The notes below the pieces were generated by a model. That model did not search any database. It was not told the origin of the DNA and saw only the letters and a list, made by a program, of their open reading frames with translations. The position numbers and the translations under genes are program-made. Of a DNA stretch of 64,000 nt, positions 24,700 through 33,278 are shown piece after piece. The DNA lies in contig CP034994.1 in assembly GCA_004026145.2 (NCBI GenBank), positions 12,752,009-12,816,008 of the forward strand, in the 5' to 3' direction. Origin of the DNA: Takifugu bimaculatus (lineage: Eukaryota; Chordata; Actinopteri; Tetraodontiformes; Tetraodontidae). How positions within the stretch are numbered: position 1 is the stretch's first letter; every line of letters starts with the position of its first letter.

Positions 24700-26520
24700 A
24701 ACGATCGCCTCAGCACACCCAGCAGGTCACAGTCATTTGCTATTTAACCAATTAGTGGAAGTGAAACACAACCTTAAACAAGGCAACACAGTAAAATCTT
24801 CTTTAAATTGAACTCAAAATACCCGTGTGATTTCTTTTCAAATTAACTTTTGATATATTTATGATAAAAGCTTACAAATTTCCTTTCAGCCAAATAAACC
24901 AAACTCAGTTGGTGACCTTATCAATAAAAACCTGTTGACATCAGATGAATGTGGTAACATTTAAACGCTTTGTCAAACAATAATTTATTTCCAGTTTCTG
25001 AATTTGAAGCCAGAAAAAGCTATATACATTTTTAGGAGGGATTTACAGTATATTTTAAATCTAAGTCTGAACCCTCAACAGTGATCTGAAGTTGTGAGGA
25101 CCAGCCAAAATGTCCACAATTTCCAACAAAACTCCAAGACTTTTTTTTGTGCTCTACAAAAGACACAATAAAAAACAATAAAATTATAAAATCATAAAGC
25201 TAAAAACACAATAAATGGTAATGCCAACCCAGAAAAAATGTCTTTGCACATAAAATCAACAAACTATGTGGTTGGGAAACCCAAAGAAAATAGTTTGGTT
25301 TTAAAAAGAAGTTAAACAAAAAAAATTAGACAGTAAGGAGGCCTGTCTGGGGAAGAATAATTAGAGATTTTAACATGAATAAAATAATTCTGAAATAAAA
25401 CAGACAGGTTCAAAAGGTGTGGATTACTGTTTAAAAGAGGTTTCTATTGAAAAAAGTTTTGATTTTTGCCATCTGCTTTATCTGGAAGACACTGTTTTTC
25501 AGCAAAGCTTGAATGTTCCTGTCAAATTTAATATCTGCATCCACATTGGCCCTGAGATCACTGTCAATAGGTTTATTGTTCTATGCCAGAATTGACTGGA
25601 AAGGTCACAGGAGTGCTTACAATGACCATCACTTCATTATTTATATCATTAAAATTTAAAAAGTTTCAAAATATCCAGGCCTTAACGTTATGTGACGTCT
25701 TAGGCCACAAGGATCACATAGTGACTAGAATCTGAAAGATCTGAGATCTCCTCTAAGATTTTGGAAATAAAGGACAATTTAGAAATTGGCCTAAAATTTG
25801 CAATAACAGCAGGATCCAGTCCAAGTTTTGTTCAGGTGGCCGCACAACTTAATGTTTAAAAATTACAGAAACCACCAGAAAACAGACTGCTACTAACGGT
25901 GTTGTGTAAACAACAGTGGGGAAAACCTCATAAAGTTGAGGAGGAATCAGGGTCGTTGGGTGAGCCTGATGTATTTAAATTCCCCACAGTCTCCTGCACA
26001 AAAAGCAGGGTCGTAGGCTCAAATGAGCAGTGAGCAAACACCGAGGGGTCATAAGCAGAAGGTGCTCTAAATGTCCTGGTAGACGTGAATTTAGTGGTGG
26101 AAATAAGAGCAGAATGTTTTCACACAGAGAAGGGAAGGAATCAATCTCCTCAGTTTGGGGTACATTCAGAGCAGAGTTGATCCCTTTAAACAATACACAA
26201 AGTTTGTGATAGCTAGAGACAACAATATCAGAGGAATTTCTCCTTTTTTCTTGTTAAGAGGAGTGAAACTCAAGGTTCCGAGTTTTTATTTGTCATAATA
26301 ATCAATAAACACACTTGCATGAAATGGCAGAAAACTGTCACAAAGGGTCAGGTTATAACCTGTTAAAAATAAATATTGGTAATAGAGTAAATTAATAACA
26401 AAATCAAAGCACAGCTATTACAAAATTTTGTTGACCTCTAAATGAAGGCAACTTACCCGGCTTATTCTCCATATAGGTTAAAGGTTTTTGTTTTCTGATT
26501 AACTGAAAAGGTACATAAGG
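24700..26520. other. Intergenic DNA between CYP3 copies B and C
   Basis: AT-rich, without a host gene. It contains a short fragment of the fish repeat described at 2,725-3,010 (about 25,065-25,130, with TTGTGAGGACCAGCC) and a degraded LINE on the minus strand, listed next. Confidence 0.6.
25440..26200 (-). mobile_element. Degenerate non-LTR retrotransposon (LINE) reverse transcriptase fragment
   Basis: Read on the minus strand, broken frames give LINE reverse transcriptase signatures in the right order. Around 25,810-25,735 the frame gives GLDPAVIANFRPISKLSFIS followed by KILEE, matching the NFRPISKL-FLSKILE block of vertebrate L2/Rex-type LINEs. Further along (about 25,555-25,445) comes DADIKFDRNIQALLK and later QMAKIKTFF, resembling the downstream DSDLSF-HI-...-RNIAKIRPFLS region. 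Between them much of the palm domain is deleted and stops are frequent. A 72-codon open frame at 25,975-26,193 is probably the sequence just upstream of the RT. It is dead and has no target duplication that I can see. Confidence 0.6.
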
Positions 26521-26668
26521 AAAAAGTCATTTACTAGGTGAAGTGTCATTACACTATTAAACTATTCACCAGCACAGGGAGTGGACTGGTGACTCTTATG
26601 TAACAAGTCTTAAATGCAGCAGTGCACGCTGATCAGTCCACATCTCGCTGCGACTGAAGGGACAAGTC
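26520..26668 (+). promoter_or_regulatory. Conserved proximal promoter block of CYP3 copy C
   Basis: AAAGTCATTTACTAGGTGAA and GTGTCATTAC, then CACAGGGAGTGGACTGGTGA and CTCTTATGTAAC, parallel the block before copy B. One difference matters: the AGGTCA half site in B reads AGGTGA here. Confidence 0.5.
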
Positions 26669-27030
26669 ATGGATCTTCTGCCGAACTTTTCCATTGAAAC
26701 CTGGACTCTGCTCACACTTGTCCTCACGCTCATCATAGTGTAAGTGTGTTGGTCTGTTTGTTTTTTTAAATAACACGAAGTGTGTTTAGATTTGTTTTGT
26801 AGAATTGAGAAACAGTCGATACCGTGCACAGATTTTAGCTCTTGCTTGCTGGAAAGTAAAATGGTAACAGGTTAAAGAAGGAATAAGTTAAAGAATTTCA
26901 CACATGCAATTTTAATAATACATGAGATGTAGTGTTTTTCACAGTAAAAAAAAAAAAAAAAGATTACGCTATGATATCTGTTATAACATCGTAGGCTACT
27001 ATTGTAAAAAAAAACAAAAATAAACTGTAG

Positions 27031-27460
27031 TGTTACGAGCGGTTGTATCAGGACTCGAAAGCAGGCAGGACACAGTGGCGTATCGTTTTCCGAGAAGCTT
27101 TATTTAAGTTTATAGAACGTCGTGCAACTCAAAAGGCGTGGAGACCACGACTCAGTTCTTAATCAAAACAAGAAATGAAAACTTACGACAAAAAAATCCC
27201 GAGCGGGGTCGAAAGCAGTCCACGAAGGAAAAAGACAAACGATAATCCGATAAACGGGTTCAAAAGTTATCCACGAAGGAAAAAGTCTCACGATAGTCCA
27301 GGTGGGTTTAGCCGGGGTATTCCGAAACGGACAAAACACGCCAACGCTGGCCACCCGTGAGAACACTCACCACTGCACCAGTCCCCGGCACCATGGCTCC
27401 ACCACGTCCCCCGCAGGAGAAACCCTGCAAAAGAGTTCCCAGAAACTGGGAACCTGACAT
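27031..27460 (-). repeat. LTR (3' LTR of the minus-strand element)
   Basis: 430 bp, starting TG and ending CA. It matches the other LTR closely but lacks a segment of about 30 bp (present at about 28,645-28,676 in the other copy) and a few bases after GAACGT. Confidence 0.88.
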
Positions 27461-27519
27461 TACACCCCCCCCCCCCCCCCCCAACGGGCGCCTCGGAGGA
27501 CCGCGGAGGGCACAGGGAA

Positions 27520-27672
27520 CAGGGGCGGCCCTCCAGGAGACACGAAGCTGGAGCGGCCCTTCAGGAGACACGAAGCAGGAGCGGCCCTCCAGGAGACACA
27601 GAGCAGCAAGAGCGGTCCTCCAGGAGACACAGAGCAGCAAGAGCGGTCCTCCAGGAGACACAGAGCAGGAGC
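27520..27672. repeat. Minisatellite of about 30-bp units inside the LTR element
   Basis: About five imperfect units built on CCTCCAGGAGACACAGAGCA with GAGCGGCC or GAGCGGTCC spacers. It sits where the end of gag and all of pol would be in a full element, so repeat expansion accompanies the internal deletion. Confidence 0.8.
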
Positions 27673-27774
27673 ACACAACGAGGGAGACGAACAGACAGCC
27701 TCGAGACCACCAGACACACTGACAAGACTAACAGCACAACCACACAACACAAACAGAACACCCTGGCCCAGGGA

Positions 27775-28284
27775 CAGAATCTGGGAGGACGCTTCGCTGC
27801 TCTGAACGGGATGGTCAAAAACACGTCTTAATTCTGCCGTAAAAACCGGAAAACTAGAGGACGCGGGGGTCTGGTTCTCCAACACGGCTGTGGCCCATTG
27901 CGCCGCTCTCCCAGAGAGTAGGTTCACAATGAAGGCAATCTTTGCCCTGTCGCTGGGGTATGTGAGGGGTTGGAGGTCAAAAACAAGCGAGCACTGGAGC
28001 AAGAACGAGGCACACGCACCTGCCTCTCCGGAATACCGCTCCGGGATAGGAAGGTGGGGCTCTCGTGGTGCAGCAGTGACCAGCTGTGACGCGACTCTCG
28101 GCGCCTCCGCTGGGGTCGGAGGCGGGGCCTGCTCCGCTCGTCCCGAGGCGAGCAGGTTCGTCACGCTGGCGTTAAGAGTCTGGAGAGTGGTCCAGATGTC
28201 GGTAAGGAGCTGGTCGTGTTGACCCAGCAACCTACCCTGAGCCTCCAATGTACGGCGCACTGCGTCCTGGTCCGCCGGATCCAT
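27775..28284 (-). pseudogene. Truncated retrotransposon gag
   Basis: The minus-strand frame from the ATG at 28,284 runs about 170 codons with an Ala/Pro-rich linker, then a capsid-like region (a PERYSG-type motif, then LLSGRAAQWA) typical of Ty3/sushi-type gag proteins. It then passes into minisatellite-encoded sequence without the Cys-His zinc knuckle or any protease or reverse transcriptase. Gag packages element RNA. This copy cannot supply pol functions itself. Confidence 0.7.
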
Positions 28285-28300
28285 GTTGGTTGGCTTGTAA

Positions 28301-28765
28301 TGTTACGAGCGGTTGTATCAGGACTCGAAAGCAGGCAGGACACAGTGGCGTATCGTTTTCCGAGAAGCTTTATTTAAGTTTATAGAACGTTCTTAGGTGC
28401 AACTCAAAAGGCATGGAGACCATGACTCAGTTCTTAATCAAAACAGGAAATGAAAACTTACGACAAAAAAATCTCGAGCGGGGTCAAAAGCAGTCCACGA
28501 AGGAAAAAGACAAACGATAATCCGATAAACGGGTTCAAAAGTTATCCACGAAGGAAAAAGTCTCACGATAGTCCAGGAGGGTTTAGCCGAGGTATTCCGA
28601 AACGGACAAAACACGCCAACGCTGGCCAACCGTGAGAACACTCCATAAATAGGTGGCTTGATTACCGATAGTCTGCAGGTGCACCAGTCCCCGGCACCAT
28701 GGCTCCACCACGTCCCCCGCAGTAGTAACCCTGCAAAAGAGTTCCCAGAAACTCGGAACCTGACA
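28301..28765 (-). repeat. LTR (5' LTR of the minus-strand element)
   Basis: 465 bp, TG...CA. It contains the segment CCATAAATAGGTGGC and following bases that is missing from the other LTR. Confidence 0.88.
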
Positions 28766-31454
28766 TGTAGTGCACAGCTGGAACTTCTAATCCCAGAAGA
28801 AAAAAGCTCAACTGTTGAAATAGTAACAGAAGACCTGGCAACTTTATTTAACTAAATGCAGCACCTTGATGCAATCTTTCTCATGAAAGGCAGGGTACTT
28901 TCAGTCACCAATAATAAAACGATAATGGACAAAGAGGAGAGGTCATGTTTTGTTTTTTGTATCTTGTTTTGAATTCCAGATACGGATACGCTCCATATGG
29001 CTTCTTCAAGAAAGTAGGAATTCCTGGGCCTAAACCATGGCCCTTTATCGGGACGTTTCTGAACTACAGAAGAGTGAGCTGCATCTGTATTATTTGATAT
29101 GAGCAAGCACTCGTCAGAGTTTTGACTGTCTTTTTGATACAATGTATTTTCATTGTACTCTTAAGGGAATCCACCATTTTGATGAAGAATGCTACAAGAA
29201 ATATGGAAAGGTGTGGGGGTAAGCATCTGGCTGTTTATCATTAAGAAAAAAAGTCATATCTTATAGTTTTGCAAGAACTGCAACTTTAATTTATGAAATC
29301 TGATATTGTTCTACAAGCTTGTACGATGGCAGACAGCCTCTGATGTGCATCATGGACACAGGGATGATCAAAACCGTCTTGGTTAAGGAGTGTTACTCTA
29401 ACTTCACCAACAGACGGGTAAGAAGGCAAGACTTTATACCATTAATTAATTATAATCTAACGGCAACTTGTATGTGTTCTGTTCAGGATCTTGGTGTGAA
29501 CGGACCACTGAGTGATGCTGTGTACAGTAGCAGAAGATGAACAATGGAAGAGGATCCGGGGAATACTCTCCCCGTCCTTCACCAGTGGACGACTAAAGGA
29601 GGTGATTGTTCATTCCAAAACTATGCATTTAAAATACATTCTTTACTCAAATTAGCATTAAATGAGATCTTTGCCTTGTTCCCTAGATGTACACAATCAT
29701 GTTGCAGCATTCCAAAAACTTGCTTAATTTCCTTAACAAGAAAGTGGAAGCAGATGAGGTCATCGACGTGAAAGAGTGAGTCTGCTATTTTGTGGCTCAG
29801 ATTGATTACTTTTAATATTATATTTGACTTTAATAAAAATTCACAAACATTTGAATGGTTTGATAAACCGTCTCGTCTAACCCATCTAACCTGAGCTGTC
29901 TCTCTGAAGAACTCATTCTTGATCTTTTCCATCCTTGTTGCTCCTTGAGAGCACCCAACGACCTTCATCTCTGCCACCTCCAGCTCTTCCTCCTGTCTTA
30001 TCCTCCATCTGATCTAAAAATCTTCATTGCCTTCACTGTTGCTGACCTGACGGATATTCTCTTCTCTTCTGGCAGCTTATTTGGACCTTACAGCATGGAT
30101 GTGGTAACCAGCACTGCTTTCAGTGTAGACATCGATTCCATCAACAATCCCTCTGATCCTTTTGTGGCAAATATTAAGGAGATGACCCAATTTAGCTTTC
30201 TGAACCCATTAGTTGTACTCACTGGTATGCAAAGACATTCAACGTTGATCTCAGTTCACCTGTCCTGTGGTCCTGTATTAAATACACCTTTCAATTACCT
30301 TTCATTTCAGTTCTATTTCCATTCTTGGTGCCAATTTTTAAGAAGATGAATGTCTCCACTTTCCCAGCTCATGTGATAGATTTCTTCTATAACTTCCTCA
30401 GGCAGATCAAATCAGACCGGAATAAAGACAAAAAAAATGTAACATTTACTATTAATGTTGGCTTGTTGCCAAATGTTCGGTTTGGGCAGTCAAGGATTTT
30501 TGCATCATTTTTGTAGAGCCGAGTGGACTTCATGCAGCTGATGGTGAATGCTCAAATGCAGGAGGACAATGAAGAGGGTAGCTCACAAAAAGGTAAACAG
30601 CCACATCAGGTCAAAGAAATGAACTTGCATTCGTGATAGAGCCATTTGTAAAATGTTGAGTTTAATTTTCAAGTTATTGACCAACAACTTTGGATTTGTG
30701 CTCTCATTCTGAAATGAAGAGGAAATGAGCCTCAGTTATCAGCTAAGTTGCTATAAGCCCAGTGACGGTGGTGTGTTTATATTGCAGGGCTGACTGATAA
30801 TGAGATCCTTGCCCAGGCAATGATCTTCATCTTTGGTGGCTATGAAACTACCAGCAGCTCACTTGGATTTTTGGCCTACAATCTGGCAACAAACCCTAAA
30901 ATCCAAAAGAAGCTGCAAGAGGAGATTGACAAAACTTTCCCTGGAAAGGTGGTTTGAAGGTTATTTTTATCTTTAGATTTTTCTTGTGCTAGCAACTAAA
31001 AGACTTTGTTGTGAATGTTGTTCAAGGTTCGACCAAACTATGATGACCTGATGCAGCTGGAGTACCTGGACATGGTGGTGAATGAGTCAATGCGGGTGTT
31101 TCCTATTCTCAGTCGGTTAGAGAGAATGACAAAGACTTCTGTGGAAATCAATGGCTTTACCATCCCCAAAGGAACTGTGGTGGCTATTCCAGTTTATGTT
31201 CTCCAGCATGACAAGGCTTACTGGCCTGAGCCTGAGGCCTTTAAACCTGAAAGGTAGAGAACTTGTAAAGACAATTTGTTCCTAAATATGCCTAAATGGC
31301 ATTATTTTTGCCATCCCTCTTTTCTAAAATCACAAATTACAGGGGAATCATTCTGTTTTCTTCAGCTAATGACAACTAATGACAGGTTGATGTGCATTTC
31401 TCCTTTTTCTACTGCTTCTCCCTTTGTAATGTTGCACTTCTCTGAACCTCCTTG

Positions 31455-31690
31455 GTGAGAGGCAGGGTACATTCTGCACAGGTCATCAGGCCACCCTAAT
31501 CCTAAACTATAACCATGACTTATCTAGACCTCGAATACCTCAGAAGGTACTGAGTTCCTGGGTCAGGGACTTTCTGTATAGTTAATATCAAACACCATAC
31601 AGAAATATCCATGACCCCCAGGAACTCAGTACCTTCTTGCTGTGAGGGGGCTGGGCCAACCACTGCACCATTATACCACCCTGATTTGAG
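31455..31690 (-). mobile_element. Inverted, internally deleted SINE-like fragment in CYP3 copy C intron 11
   Basis: GAGGCAGGGTACATTCTGCA followed by CAGGTCATCAGGCCACC is the reverse complement of the tail of the fish element typified at 4,505-4,830. CAACCACTGCACCATTATAC at the other end is the reverse complement of its tRNA-like head. The middle is replaced by a foldback sequence. The equivalent intron of copy B lacks all of this, so it was inserted after the B/C duplication or lost from B. Confidence 0.55.
31541..31637. repeat. Long imperfect inverted repeat (foldback)
   Basis: The left arm AGAAGGTACTGAGTTCCTGG, then GTCAGGGAC, TTTCTGTAT, is mirrored after a loop of about 18 nt by ATACAGAAA, TATCCATGACC, CCCAGGAACTCAGTACCTTC. 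The stem is roughly 40 bp with few mismatches. Confidence 0.85.
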
Positions 31691-32084
31691 GTAAATTGAT
31701 GCAACTATTGTTCTTTTTTTAGGTTCAGCAAAGAGAACAAAGATAACGTAGATCCCTACGCCTACTTACCCTTCGGAGCAGGACCCAGGAACTGCATTGG
31801 CAATCGTTTTGCTTTGGTGTCGATGAAGCTTGTCATTGCAGAGATCCTCCAGCACTACAGTTTTGTCCCCTGCAAGGAGACTGATGTGAGAAGGAATATA
31901 GCTTTCTGAAATAGTTACTTTTTATCTTGCAAATTTAAAATGTAGGTAACGTTATTGTAAAAAGATATATGAAACCACTTTCTTTTCTTTCCACAGATCC
32001 CAGATGGTGCTGAACACTGAAGGATTGGTCGCACCCAAGAACCCCATCAAACTGAAACTGAAGCCCAGAGCTGTGTCAAGCTAA

Positions 32085-33190
32085 TTTTTGTCACATAGAA
32101 GGGCTAACATTGGATGCAGATCTAATCGACCCAAACTGCTTCCTATTTACTGTATATTGCACACTGGATTTCTGTTTTAGATAAAACATACACTTTTTTA
32201 ATTACAAGGGAAAAACATTGAACCACATAACCTAAATTAACAAACCACTGAATATGTCCTTTAATTTCAACATGCCTGTTTTTATGACTTTTATGGTGCT
32301 GTGATTAAAAAAGTGAATAGCTAATTCATCATTTGTTCAACAGTGTTGCTTTTTAGAACATGCGCACGCCATCACTTTTAATGTTTTTCTTCAGACATTT
32401 AACAATTGATATTTGCCTGTGATGGTTTCTGACTTCAGCTCATCACTCAGTAAAACATATGACAAGTAGCAGTGAAAAATGTCAAATTTAACAGATTCCC
32501 TGAGATGGTTAAGTGATTCACAATGTCAGAAGATGAACTAATGTCAGTCAGTGAGCTGTGGTCCTGACCCCATCAGACAGCACAAAACTGTCATGAGACA
32601 TTGAAGTCACTCTGAAGTGCTTGTGACAAAAACCAGACTAGTATAAATGGCAAATATGCTGAAATTAGATTAAATTGACTTTGGGAACATGGATCGTTCC
32701 AGAGGAACTGATCCATGTTTAGTTTCTTGTTATTGTTCTGTAGTCATTTGCACCATTCTAGACGTTTCTTGCTGCGATGCTGTCGTTTAACCAATGAGGG
32801 GAGGTGAAACACAACTTTAGAAACAAAGTACGATCTTACGACCTCTCGTCCTCGCACTCGTGTTTTATAACTGTCACACACGGTTTGCTCAAAACTAATA
32901 TGGGCATAGTTAGGACAAAAACATTAAAATCAAATAAACTGTTTTATGCTTCTACGTCAACTAAACCGCATGGGCTGAACAAAATCGTCAAACCTAAAAA
33001 AGAAATCAAAAGTGGACGTCCTAAACAAAGAGGTTTACCCCACTGCGTCGGACACGCCCATGTACCCGCCCTTATGCAGAAGCTCGAAAACCATTGGCCA
33101 GATTGTGAAGCAACGCCCCTTTGATTGGCTGGCGACCTCGTCACTAAACGTCTGTTGTTCACGCTGGCACCAGCGCGAGAGCGTCAGTGA
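32085..33190. other. Intergenic DNA between CYP3 cluster and CTTNBP2NL
   Basis: The first few hundred bases are probably the 3' UTR of CYP3 copy C; its start is similar to the 3' remnants of copy B and the relic. The rest has no exon that I recognise. The final 150 bp become CpG-richer toward the CTTNBP2NL first exon. Confidence 0.5.
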
Positions 33191-33278
33191 CAGAGGGGCG
33201 CCTTGATTCATCCTCGCGTGGAGCCTCGTTTTTGGAATCCGGAGAACAATTAGGACCGCAGGCAGAGCGCGCATGAAG
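33160..33278 (+). promoter_or_regulatory. Putative promoter and first exon of CTTNBP2NL
   Basis: CpG-rich sequence (GCACCAGCGCGAGAGCGTC, GGGGCGCC, CTCGCGTGGAG, GCGCGCATG) ends in a good splice donor, AAG|GTACGT at 33,279. The next usable acceptor in this gene is at 34,733. Its ATG (33,273) is in frame with the main coding start across the intron. Confidence 0.5.

Larger units (their letters stand above)
27026..28770 (-). mobile_element. Ty3/gypsy-type LTR retrotransposon, gag only, with 5-bp target duplication
   Basis: Two direct repeats beginning TGTTACGAGCGG and ending GAACCTGACA flank about 840 bp. The 5-bp sequence TGTAG occurs immediately outside both ends (27,026-27,030 and 28,766-28,770), a clean target-site duplication. 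The coding strand is minus: a gag-like frame starts at 28,284, 16 bp inside its 5' LTR, and a G-run of about 17 (plus-strand C at 27,466-27,482) lies before the 3' LTR where a polypurine tract is expected. Pol is absent, so the copy is non-autonomous. The gag type resembles the sushi/Ty3 group of vertebrates, judged from the conserved capsid-like region. It lies in intron 1 of CYP3 copy C, antisense to the gene. Confidence 0.88.
26669..32084 (+). pseudogene. CYP3-family cytochrome P450, copy C, with exon 5 frameshift
   Basis: Rebuilt exons: 26669-26739, 28980-29073, 29166-29218, 29318-29417, 29487-29601, 29687-29775, 30076-30224, 30311-30438, 30517-30592, 30788-30948, 31027-31253, 31723-31885, and 31997 or 32004-32084. 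Sequence and introns are very close to copy B. Exon 5 is 115 nt rather than 114: GTGTACAGTAGCAGAAGATG against GTGTCAGTAACAGAAGATG in B. The extra base near 29,524 brings in a TGA at 29,538-29,540. Exon 13 also has an extra A (ATCCCAGATGG against ATCCCGATGG), but this makes a new AG at 32,002-32,003 whose use would restore the frame. The I-helix (GGYETT), ExxR and haem loop FGAGPRNCIG are intact, so the copy died recently or the extra base is a sequence error. Intron 1 (2.2 kb) hosts an LTR retrotransposon. Confidence 0.88.

Noticed and set aside
27520..27672. Possible CRISPR-like array of about 30-bp units
   Set aside because: The units are contiguous with no unique spacers, inside a eukaryotic retroelement. 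It is a minisatellite.
27357..27722. A 121-codon plus-strand frame over the LTR element
   Set aside because: It is antisense to the element and spans the C-run and minisatellite. Not a gene.
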